This document shows, piece by piece, positions 16,732 through 24,624 of a stretch of 43,766 nt of DNA. The stretch spans positions 1 to 43,766 of the forward strand of contig CALRFU010000007.1 of assembly GCA_943356775.1 (NCBI GenBank), read 5' to 3'. A model generated the notes under the pieces. The model did no database searches, was not told the DNA's origin, and was given only the letters and a program-made list of their open reading frames with translations. Source of the DNA: Candidatus Nomurabacteria bacterium. GTDB taxonomy: Bacteria; Patescibacteriota; Minisyncoccia; Phycocordibacterales; UBA2100. The position numbers and the translations under genes are program-made. Every line of letters begins with the position of its first letter. The first letter of the stretch is position 1.

Positions 16732-19512
16732 TCACCGCTCGATTACCGTAATCTCACGATTAATCTCTACATTGTGTATCTCGGTAGTAATACCGGATGG
16801 CCACCGCACCCTTACCTGAACAATGCTGTCGGACGGGAGTGACCCCAATCCGAATATGACGCGCGAACTATTTTGTGAATAGAAACTACTGCCCGCCAAT
16901 ATCGGCTTGACTTGAGTCGAGGTTCCCGTAATCACTGATATTTCCGCGCCGATGCCATAAGAATTACTCTTCGTCCCCTGCAGTCGCACCTTAAGGTAGG
17001 ATGCCTTCGCATGATTTACGTAGAGAATATCAGGGCTCATACCACTCGCGCCGAGCAATATGTTGCCGACAAATACATCGGGAGTACCGTTGTTATCGAA
17101 GTCCGAGACCGCAACAGCTCTGCCACTTTGAGAATCGGGACAGAACGCACCCCACGTGACATCAACAAATGTGCCGTCTCCCTGATTCTCATATAAACGG
17201 TCCGCGCGATAGAGTGTACGGCTCAATGAACTATCTGTGCTTGCCATAATGCGCGGCACATCACCATTGGCGATGAAAATATCCTGCCGTCCGTCGAGAT
17301 TATAATCGAGAAAAGAAACTCCCCACCCGAGACCATGTGCCGCGAGCGTCTGGTCCGAGAGTTCATACGTACCACTTCCCGTCGATGAGAAAAGGTAATC
17401 ACGCAGCACATTCGTCGTAACAATGTCCGATGCACCATCGCCATTGAGGTCTCCGACATCTACACCCATGCCACTACCCGCGTAGTCAATACCAGCATCC
17501 GCGGTAACGTCCGTAAACGTAAAGTCACCCGTATTTTTTAATAGGAGATTGCCTCCCCAACCAGTCGCTATAAACACATCTTGTCTCTCGTCTCCGTCGT
17601 AGTCGAAAGAGACCGGCTGAAAGAAGTGTCGAGAAATCTGATCATAAGGATGCTCAAGATGGCGAATATCGTATGTGTACGAACGCCCAGCACCTAATGC
17701 CTTTTGTTCAAAATCCTCATGCTCAACAAAGGCGCGACCGCCTTTATTTTCAAAAAGATGCATGGACCCTGGCATGAACCAGAGAGCATCGACGGGGGCA
17801 CCAAAATGCGGTACCGGTAATTGAAACTTACTGAAAGATACCAATTGAAGCGAATCATTCACAATGAGACAACCTCCTGCGTTTATAAATCGCTCTACCT
17901 CAGGTGATGTACCGTAGGCACGAGCGCCAAACGAAGCATAGACGGAACGTGCTTCCTCTTTGTCACATATGAGGCGGGTCACATCGTCAAATCGTGGATC
18001 GAAAAGTGATTTCAGCATGGCCGGGTTTGTTTTCGCTACGGGATACACAAGACCGCCCGTTACAAACACAACGTCAAGAAGACCGTCATTGTTGTAATCG
18101 CCCAGTGAAAAGGCTGCGCCGGTGTAATTACGCACGCTCATATCCCCAAGACCGAGACGTTCCGTCACATCAGTGAATATACTGTTCGTGTTATTACGAT
18201 AGACACGAAAGGCTTGTGATTCATCTTGAGCACGCTGCAAAGGAGAGCGATTTAGTACAGCGTAATTCGGGACATATGCGACAAAGAGATCGAGTCGGCC
18301 ATCATCATCGTAGTCAGCGAACACGGCACTTGCGGAACTCTTGCCTGGGAGTCCAACTGTGGCAGTCACATCTCTAAATGTGCCGTCTCCGTTATTGCGA
18401 TAAAGAGTGCTCGGTCCGGCGAGATTCGATACAAACAAATCGTCATATCCATCAGCATCATAATCACTCCATGCAGCTCCTGAGGTATAGGTATCGGGAG
18501 CAAACTCCGCTGTCTGTGAGGACTGAAGAACTTGCCCGGAACCGCATTGCAAGATACGAGGGCTTTCAATTCCCCGCAGAAGAAAATCGGGCGATATACG
18601 GAATCCTTGTATAACCGCGGCTCCAGGGAACGCACACAGAGCGACGATGAACAACGCGGTACACGCAGTCATGAATGAGAACGCATTCGAGTAATTTCCA
18701 ATCCAAGGGATGCGACGGACAAAAGTCATGAACTCTACTCGCGAGAGTATATTTACGAGCGTTATGAGAAAAGCGGCCAAAAAGATCGAATATCGTACGC
18801 CGGATATTTCAAGTGCAAAGAGAAGAAGGGCAATTGATATGCCGTGAATGATGCGTTCGCGAAATATGCTTGGGGAGGTCTTCGGGTCCGTAATCATGAA
18901 CGACGCAAATAAAATTAAGGAGGGGCCGAGAAGGCCGTAGTGATGCACAGAGACAACGTCCGGATAAAAGGAGAGGAGCCCCAACAACAACACAAGGTAC
19001 GAAGTCAGAAATGACGTGGTTGTGACCAATACGCCTGACCGATACGCAACGAATAAAATCGCGGCATCGATAAGAAGATACTCATACACGTTGCCGCCCC
19101 ACTGCGTGAATTCAATCGTGGTCGACGCCGGAAATAGGAGGACAAAGAATACGATGGCGATGTTGGACGCATTGAATAATTGCCCACGTGCCGATGTCCG
19201 GATGACGTGTCTCGATAGCACCGCCGCACATCCCGCGAGAGCGAAAAAGAGAGGATTCGATGCGCGAAAGAAAATCGCGATGCCCAATGCGCTGGCAATC
19301 ACTCCCCTTGGAAAATAGATTGACCGCGTGAGGGCAAACTCAGTAGCGACACCCGCCATAAGCGCCAATGCGACATCTGTCCACGTGACGTTGAACCCCC
19401 AGTGAGTGATGCCGATTACGACAAATATTGCTTGCAAGACGATGAGCAAAGAAACGGGCTCAAGAGCCTTCTGCAATGTATCCGAATGCCTCCATCGTTC
19501 AATATAATTCAT
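16732..19512 (-). CDS. NqrB/RnfD-like membrane domain fused to FG-GAP/ASPIC (CRTAC1-like) repeats
   Basis: This is a 926-aa fusion. Residues about 20-310 contain 10-11 TM helices with NqrB/RnfD-like signatures (NASNIAIV; LGPSLILFASFMITDPKTSPS), as in electron-transport subunits that carry FMN. The remainder is extracytoplasmic: seven FG-GAP/VCBS calcium loops such as DYDADGYDD, DLNGDGASD and DFDNNGTPD, then an ASPIC/UnbV module (SNSYGIGAEI, FGLGSL, RWPSGI). The FMN-threonine motif SGAT was not found. ATG 19512 was chosen over TTG 19545, because it follows the upstream stop by 4 nt. It is cotranscribed with the Cys/His-family gene at 19517, suggesting a joint surface redox role. Confidence 0.8.
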   Translation of the reverse strand: MNYIERWRHSDTLQKALEPVSLLIVLQAIFVVIGITHWGFNVTWTDVALALMAGVATEFALTRSIYFPRGVIASALGIAIFFRASNPLFFALAGCAAVLSRHVIRTSARGQLFNASNIAIVFFVLLFPASTTIEFTQWGGNVYEYLLIDAAILFVAYRSGVLVTTTSFLTSYLVLLLGLLSFYPDVVSVHHYGLLGPSLILFASFMITDPKTSPSIFRERIIHGISIALLLFALEISGVRYSIFLAAFLITLVNILSRVEFMTFVRRIPWIGNYSNAFSFMTACTALFIVALCAFPGAAVIQGFRISPDFLLRGIESPRILQCGSGQVLQSSQTAEFAPDTYTSGAAWSDYDADGYDDLFVSNLAGPSTLYRNNGDGTFRDVTATVGLPGKSSASAVFADYDDDGRLDLFVAYVPNYAVLNRSPLQRAQDESQAFRVYRNNTNSIFTDVTERLGLGDMSVRNYTGAAFSLGDYNNDGLLDVVFVTGGLVYPVAKTNPAMLKSLFDPRFDDVTRLICDKEEARSVYASFGARAYGTSPEVERFINAGGCLIVNDSLQLVSFSKFQLPVPHFGAPVDALWFMPGSMHLFENKGGRAFVEHEDFEQKALGAGRSYTYDIRHLEHPYDQISRHFFQPVSFDYDGDERQDVFIATGWGGNLLLKNTGDFTFTDVTADAGIDYAGSGMGVDVGDLNGDGASDIVTTNVLRDYLFSSTGSGTYELSDQTLAAHGLGWGVSFLDYNLDGRQDIFIANGDVPRIMASTDSSLSRTLYRADRLYENQGDGTFVDVTWGAFCPDSQSGRAVAVSDFDNNGTPDVFVGNILLGASGMSPDILYVNHAKASYLKVRLQGTKSNSYGIGAEISVITGTSTQVKPILAGSSFYSQNSSRVIFGLGSLPSDSIVQVRVRWPSGITTEIHNVEINREITVIER

Positions 19513-19516
19513 AGAA

Positions 19517-20617
19517 TTAAATGGCAGGTATGGGGAGCCGGTCAATGAGACCTAAATCTGTTTTTGATTGGGTGACACAGTACTCAGTAGCTGCAGTTGA
19601 AAAATCGGCATTGCGACACATACGGGCAAACCCATCCACTTGCCCCATCCTCAGCCGCGTCATAATGCCCGTTGCGCAAAAAAGTCTGCTGAGTGAATCT
19701 GCAGTTGCTTTCTTACAAAATTCATATGAACTATCTTGATTCAGGTTTCCAGACACGGTGGCAACGTGACCTATTCCCTCATAACAAGCTCGCCTCTTGA
19801 ATACATCGGTGACCTTGTCACAAGATGTACCCATACGATTGAACAACTCTCGATCCTCTGTAGCGTCGCCCTGAGCACTCCACCACCACCATATCGGCAG
19901 TTCGTAATAGCATGAATTTTGAGCGGCATCGCCAAGCTCCATACAGGGACCGAGAATTGTGTCGGGAGTGACCGGTCGAGAAACGGGCTGCCCCTCTGGC
20001 CCGCTGTCAGTAAGAAATCGCAAGTTATATTCCATTATCGCGCCCTCAGCACAGCCTCCTCGACGTTCCTGCTGCAACGATGCACACATGGACAGAGACT
20101 CCCTGAGCTCAGGAAGGCTGTAACCAAAATATCCTACCAGCCCGTGACCAATACTATGCAGGCATGGATTATTATTCCCCTTGCGATCACCTTGGCACGC
20201 CTTATTCATTTCTTGCACAACTCCGAGTCCCTGCTGAAGGATAGCCGAACCGATGACCTGATGAGTACAGCCCCCAAAGTAATCCTCGGTGCACAACACA
20301 ATTCCGCCCGGACCTTTTGTATTGTATAAGGCTTCACCAAAAGCGTGTGCCAGTATATGCGATGCGTTTATCGGAAGAGCGTCGCCGGACTTTTTATATT
20401 CGGCATACGCCCGCTCGTACCCAAAGGTATTAATCTCTCCCGTCCAGTACATCGTTGCAAGCTTGAAATCAATGCCGCCGTTTTTCAAATACGATGATTG
20501 CGGAGAACGAGCTAGCCACAGAATCAAGAGGAGCGTACCCATGAGAAGAACGACACCGATAAGCAATGTCACGTTGGTTCGCCTCAACATACGGAACATA
20601 TACAATACCTGCGTCAT
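19517..20617 (-). CDS. Cys/His-rich anchored protein, type A, copy 1
   Basis: This 366-aa protein has one N-terminal TM (about residues 15-35) and a Cys/His-rich ectodomain. Family motifs in order are HILAH (H-x3-H), GCTHQ in place of the usual GCYHG, CLHSIGHG in place of C-x-HG-x-GHG, GCAEGAIMEYN, a Trp run (IWWWW) and paired Cys to the end. The family is not recognised by me. The many Cys suggest disulfides outside the cytoplasm, and the five His could hold a metal. It sits 4 nt upstream of the NqrB/RnfD-ASPIC gene. ATG 20590, preceded by TATATG at 6 nt, is an alternative start. Confidence 0.75.
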   Translation of the reverse strand: MTQVLYMFRMLRRTNVTLLIGVVLLMGTLLLILWLARSPQSSYLKNGGIDFKLATMYWTGEINTFGYERAYAEYKKSGDALPINASHILAHAFGEALYNTKGPGGIVLCTEDYFGGCTHQVIGSAILQQGLGVVQEMNKACQGDRKGNNNPCLHSIGHGLVGYFGYSLPELRESLSMCASLQQERRGGCAEGAIMEYNLRFLTDSGPEGQPVSRPVTPDTILGPCMELGDAAQNSCYYELPIWWWWSAQGDATEDRELFNRMGTSCDKVTDVFKRRACYEGIGHVATVSGNLNQDSSYEFCKKATADSLSRLFCATGIMTRLRMGQVDGFARMCRNADFSTAATEYCVTQSKTDLGLIDRLPIPAI

Positions 20618-20710
20618 CCGTCACCCCTGAGGAGAGTTGGAATAACTTCGCATTGAGCCAAGTATACATATTTTCTGTTCGTACGCGCAATCAATGAATA
20701 TTCAATTTGC

Positions 20711-20716
20711 TATACT
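20711..20716 (+). promoter_or_regulatory. -10 box of partner protein 3, leaderless type
   Basis: TATACT lies 6 nt before ATG 20723. Confidence 0.6.
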
Positions 20717-20722
20717 CTCCCG

Positions 20723-21430
20723 ATGACGCACACCGAGCTGATTGCAGAGTTAGAGCAGTTCTCTGCAGCCAACAAATCGCCTGCAAACAAAATCGTCCCG
20801 ACCTCATTTGATCCAACCGACCCGACATTACGGGGCTTTCCCATACCGCTCGACTGGAGATGGACATCGTGCGAGCAATCCCTCAGCTCATTCCATGCGG
20901 TGGGAGTCATGATGCGGTTGCCGCTCTTCTGGCAATTGGAAGTACCCCTCTTCCATGCGTGCAAAAATTCCGGTGCTTTTATTTTCGTGAGCGACAGAGG
21001 TAATATGCCGCTGGCAGCCGAGGCAATCCGCACGGCACAGATAGATTGCGTCGTCACCGACGCAGAAGACGCGCAAACTTTTTCCGATTTCTTAGTTGAA
21101 AAATCTGCATTGAAGCCTCGGTCATGGATTATCGTCCATCGAGCAACGGTGCCTGATACAGCTCTGTTGAATGGGCTGGGGGCTGTCGGAGCCCAGGAAG
21201 TACATATATTCCCTGGCGTGCCCGCCCTCGTGCAATGCGAGGTATTACGTTCCCTGGATACACCCTTATTTCATGTTCACCCAGACCTAAAGTGGGATGC
21301 AAAATCAAATACCGTGACGTCGTGTATCGAAATTCCAGTTCCGCTGCAAAATTATCCTCTTCCGTTCACAATAAAAGAAATCCGTACCTGCGAATGTGGT
21401 CAGGCGGTCGTAGCAAGTGCGACGTTATAA
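20723..21430 (+). CDS. Ligase partner protein 3: ANL-like domain without P-loop
   Basis: This 235-aa protein carries the partner hallmarks: VPTSFDPTDPTLRGFPIPLDWRW, VMMRLPLFWQLEVPL, NMPLAAEA, SWIIVHRA, QEVHIFPGVP and a terminal CECGQ. It is closest to partner 4 (22597), with long shared blocks, so the two look like a duplication. Unlike partners 2 and 4 it is not followed by a ligase. The next gene is the DctP-like protein on the other strand, so it must act in trans or its ligase was lost. It has no signal peptide or P-loop and is probably cytoplasmic. Confidence 0.68.
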   Translation: MTHTELIAELEQFSAANKSPANKIVPTSFDPTDPTLRGFPIPLDWRWTSCEQSLSSFHAVGVMMRLPLFWQLEVPLFHACKNSGAFIFVSDRGNMPLAAEAIRTAQIDCVVTDAEDAQTFSDFLVEKSALKPRSWIIVHRATVPDTALLNGLGAVGAQEVHIFPGVPALVQCEVLRSLDTPLFHVHPDLKWDAKSNTVTSCIEIPVPLQNYPLPFTIKEIRTCECGQAVVASATL

Positions 21431-21436
21431 CGAGAG

Positions 21437-22474
21437 TTACTTTGAAAACTGTGCCCCGTACGTGGACTCAAATTCCGTATATACTTTGCGCGTAGCATCT
21501 TGCATCATTTGTTTGTCCGGCGCCGTGAATATAGATACTACAGTGCCGTTCGCCGTGAGAGCAGCCTTGGTCTGCTCACCAAGCGATGCAGAATCCTCTC
21601 TTTCTACTTTCGCTGCGACAAGAGCCGCCTCGCGCAACGCTTTCTGGTCAGCGGCCGAGAGTGAGGCGTAGAATGAGTCGCTGGCGAGAATCACCGTCAA
21701 GAAAAGGCTGTGGTACGTCTCTGCGATATTCTCGGTGTACGAATTGTCCGAACCGAGCACCGCAGACAGACGGCTGTACGTCGTCTCCACTGCATCAATA
21801 GAATTTTCATCGATATCTCGCGCGGCACTTTCCAGGTCTGTCGGTACCGGTATGGCACCGAGCGCAGAGAGGGTCGCCTGAGCGACCGGCCCACCGGACG
21901 TGGCAATGCGCTTACCTTTTAAATCAGCTGAGGTTTTTATCGGAGATTTTGAGGCGATGATTCGGAATCCCCCGCTCATGGTGAAGGCGAGGGCGTGTGT
22001 ATCGGTGGTCGATTCGACAGTGTCGAGGAGCTTCATCCCGGTTGCACCATCCAATATCTGCCCTGCTGAAACATAGTCGGAGAAGCGGAACGGTAAATTC
22101 AGGCTCCACAATGCAGGGTCGTCTTGACCTAATCCTACGGTATACGTGGTGGCAAGCTCCACGCGTGCATTGGCAAGATACTCTAGTACATCAGCGTTTG
22201 GAATGTCACCCGTATCAGAATATCCGAGCTCTTGGGGATTCACTACGTCCAAAGTAAGTCGGCCCTCGGTACGTTCCGAAAGTTCTTGAGCAAAAACCGC
22301 GGCAGCACGAGTAAAAACATCAGTCGGCTGATGCGAAATCAGCCAGCGAACGTGGCGAACCTCCGATGATGCCTTTGATGCAAGCACGTAGTGAAATGTG
22401 GCAAGCACCCCAATCGCAATCACAGCAACGAAAAGAAAGAAACGCACCCGTCCAGACTTACGCGCGTTCAACAT
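21437..22474 (-). CDS. TRAP-type substrate-binding protein (DctP-like), orphan
   Basis: This 345-aa protein has an N-terminal TM anchor (residues about 10-30, basic ahead of it). The DctP fold is marked by LSERTEGRLTLDVVNPQELGY, LNLPFRFSDY, FTMSGGFRIIASKSPIKTSADLKGKRI and ALGAIPVPTDL. In typical DctP proteins the strand after DLKGxKI starts with the carboxylate-binding Arg. Here the position reads Ala (KRIATSGG), so the ligand may differ. No DctQ or DctM gene is in the window. ATG 22474 was chosen because TAGAGT lies 7 nt upstream and the anchor then begins the protein. Longer starts overlap the divergent gene. Confidence 0.82.
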   Translation of the reverse strand: MLNARKSGRVRFFLFVAVIAIGVLATFHYVLASKASSEVRHVRWLISHQPTDVFTRAAAVFAQELSERTEGRLTLDVVNPQELGYSDTGDIPNADVLEYLANARVELATTYTVGLGQDDPALWSLNLPFRFSDYVSAGQILDGATGMKLLDTVESTTDTHALAFTMSGGFRIIASKSPIKTSADLKGKRIATSGGPVAQATLSALGAIPVPTDLESAARDIDENSIDAVETTYSRLSAVLGSDNSYTENIAETYHSLFLTVILASDSFYASLSAADQKALREAALVAAKVEREDSASLGEQTKAALTANGTVVSIFTAPDKQMMQDATRKVYTEFESTYGAQFSK

Positions 22475-22481
22475 TACACAA

Positions 22482-22487
22482 ACTCTA
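22482..22487 (-). promoter_or_regulatory. -10 box of the DctP-like gene, leaderless type
   Basis: TAGAGT on the minus strand lies 7 nt before ATG 22474. Confidence 0.45.
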
Positions 22488-22582
22488 GCATCAGGTGAGG
22501 ACACGTCAAGACTCGTGATGCAAAATATAATCCGAGGATTACAGTCAGATACGCGAGAATGACAGGGTCGGTTAGTTTTTGT

Positions 22583-22588
22583 TACTAT
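22583..22588 (+). promoter_or_regulatory. -10 box of the partner 4/ligase 3 operon, leaderless type
   Basis: TACTAT lies 8 nt before ATG 22597. TGACA about 18 nt upstream could be the -35. Confidence 0.55.
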
Positions 22589-22596
22589 TGAGATAC

Positions 22597-23295
22597 ATGA
22601 TTGCATCAGGACAAATTCGGGCAATTCAAGATACTCTGAAATCTGTACCGTGCCGGATTATCCCGACTTCATTTGAAGCAGAAGATGTAAATCTAGTCGG
22701 CTTTCCCCTCCATCCCCTCTCCCGCTGGGATTCCTGCGCACAAGCGCTTTCGGAGTTCAAATCGCATGGGGTCATGATGCGGCTTCCCCTGTTCTGGCAA
22801 CTCGAAGTCCTTTTATGGTACGCCTGTAGAACGGTACCGGCTCCCATTTTTCTAAATGATCCCGAAAATATGCCCGTCGGTGCTGCGGCACTTCAGCTGG
22901 GGGGTATGGATACGGTAGTAACAGAGCAACGTGACGCAGGGATATTCGCTGAGTATGTTCAAAAAGAAAATGAAGTAGTTCCCAAAAATTGGATTATAGT
23001 CCATCGTGCAGACGACACTTGGAGCGTGCCTACCTCGCTCTCGGATTGCAAGGTGGCGCAGGAGGTTCACCTTTTCCCCGGTCTGCCTATATTGTCACAA
23101 TGCCCCGCCCTCATGACGGAAATCTCAGGTACACCGCGCTTCCACATAGCTCAAGGGAACCGATTTGAACCCAGCGCGAATACATTCGAGACTCCATCGA
23201 AAGATGCTGTGCCTTCATTCACATTAGACATACCCCGAATCACCGCAGGTGGGATGTGCGTCTGCGGGGACCTCATATACACACAGGCTCTATGA
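22597..23295 (+). CDS. Ligase partner protein 4: ANL-like domain without P-loop
   Basis: This 232-aa protein shows IIPTSFEAEDVNLVGFPLHPL, VMMRLPLFWQLEVLLW, NMPVGAAA, NWIIVHRA, QEVHLFPGLP and a terminal CVCGD, the same order as partners 2 and 3. The blocks resemble the N-terminal subdomain of PaaK-type enzymes, but the nucleotide loop is missing. The stop overlaps the ligase 3 start in ATGA, so subunits are made in step and probably form a complex. ATG 22597 was chosen over TTG 22579, since the -10 box lies between them. Confidence 0.7.
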   Translation: MIASGQIRAIQDTLKSVPCRIIPTSFEAEDVNLVGFPLHPLSRWDSCAQALSEFKSHGVMMRLPLFWQLEVLLWYACRTVPAPIFLNDPENMPVGAAALQLGGMDTVVTEQRDAGIFAEYVQKENEVVPKNWIIVHRADDTWSVPTSLSDCKVAQEVHLFPGLPILSQCPALMTEISGTPRFHIAQGNRFEPSANTFETPSKDAVPSFTLDIPRITAGGMCVCGDLIYTQAL

Positions 23296-24566
23296 GTACA
23301 TTCGATGATCTCTCGGCACTCGTTGAGCGAGTAACGTCTCAAGATGCTCCCGCGCTGTACAGGCGACACTACGGGATAGATTCAGATTCGGGCCCACTTC
23401 GTATTGCTGATTGGAATTCGTGGCAATCCCTTCCCTTTATTGATAAAGCAATCCTGCAGAACATCCCCATAGAGGAGCGCGTATTTATCGAGTGGGGGGA
23501 CATTAACTCCATTCACGCTTCGTCAGGAACATCGGGCAGACCACCACACTTCAGCCCCTGGGTACGACTCGACGGATATGAATATCGGACGCGATTTCAC
23601 ACGTTTACACGACCGGCTCTGTGCTCAATGCCAATTCATCATCAACACGAGAAATTCCTCGACGAATTCAACGTGAATCCGAAGCTTATTGTGTTTGACC
23701 CCAGGCGGGCGCGAGCTTCGGTAGAGCTCGCTCGTCTCGCGGGTATAGATTCACTTTTTATCTTCACCGGACATCTCACGCTCATAGGTCCCGAAGTAGA
23801 GCGACTTGGCATGGGTGCAGACATTCGCTTTATCGAACTCGCAGGCGAATCTTGCTCACGCTCTCTGTATAATTATGCGAAACGAGTCTTCCCGAATTCT
23901 GTGATTGTCTCATTTTATGGAGCAACTGAGGTCGAAAATCCTCCCATCACCTATCCATGCCGGCCACTTTCGGATGCAGAACCTCTCGAGGTACATCATC
24001 CGCGAGACGGGTATTACATAGAATTAATTCATCCCGATACACGCGAACTATTGCCGATACAATCCGGTACTGAGGGAGAAATTGTCATCACCGCCGACAT
24101 CACCAGGCCTAGCCTACAAGCAGTATCGCCACTGGTTCGATATCGAACAGGAGATATGGCACGCGTTTTCGAAGAGAAATGTTCCACGCATAATAATTGG
24201 TCCTTCACTATGCCAGGACGCGTGGCTATGGATTTTATAAAAATCCCTGGGGGAGTTCTGCGGGCAGAAGAGATTGAGCGAGTGCTCCGTAGTCTCGGCG
24301 AAAACGTAAGTGATATATTCGAATTGCACTTTAAAGAAATCGAGGATGCGGGAACGGTAAAAATCAGTATCACTCTGTATCTTGAAACAACGGGTGCGAC
24401 CGATTTGGAGAATCTCGCAAGACAAGTAGAGCGCAGCACCCGCGTTGGAGCCGCATTCACCTACGCCGACGGGATTGCGCGCGGTATGTACCTTCCTATC
24501 ACCTGTGTCCCATTCAAACCCGCCTACCGTGGCAAGCGAAAGCGAATGATACGTAACGGCTCATAG
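23292..24566 (+). CDS. PaaK-like adenylate-forming ligase 3
   Basis: This 424-aa ligase has WQSLPFIDK near residues 44-52, A3 loop SSGTSGR (77-83), the full A5 motif YGATEVEN (about 208-215, the only one of the four ligases that keeps YGxTE), A7 RYRTGDMARV and hinge GRVAMDFIKIPGGVLRAEE, then the lid domain. A 'HHQHEKF' segment stands where ligases 2 and 4 have MHWHE or PHWHE. This is the best-preserved catalytic copy. It is coupled to partner 4. The reaction is expected to be carboxylate plus ATP to acyl-AMP, then transfer to a thiol or amine. The acceptor is unknown. Confidence 0.84.
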   Translation: MSTFDDLSALVERVTSQDAPALYRRHYGIDSDSGPLRIADWNSWQSLPFIDKAILQNIPIEERVFIEWGDINSIHASSGTSGRPPHFSPWVRLDGYEYRTRFHTFTRPALCSMPIHHQHEKFLDEFNVNPKLIVFDPRRARASVELARLAGIDSLFIFTGHLTLIGPEVERLGMGADIRFIELAGESCSRSLYNYAKRVFPNSVIVSFYGATEVENPPITYPCRPLSDAEPLEVHHPRDGYYIELIHPDTRELLPIQSGTEGEIVITADITRPSLQAVSPLVRYRTGDMARVFEEKCSTHNNWSFTMPGRVAMDFIKIPGGVLRAEEIERVLRSLGENVSDIFELHFKEIEDAGTVKISITLYLETTGATDLENLARQVERSTRVGAAFTYADGIARGMYLPITCVPFKPAYRGKRKRMIRNGS

Positions 24567-24611
24567 TGTACGAGACGTCGCGAATTAAGGTTGGCCACAA
24601 AGCCTCCGTGA

Positions 24612-24617
24612 TACTAT
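24612..24617 (+). promoter_or_regulatory. -10 box of ligase 4, leaderless type
   Basis: TACTAT lies 7 nt before ATG 24625 and gives ligase 4 its own promoter. Confidence 0.5.
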
Positions 24618-24624
24618 ATTCGTG

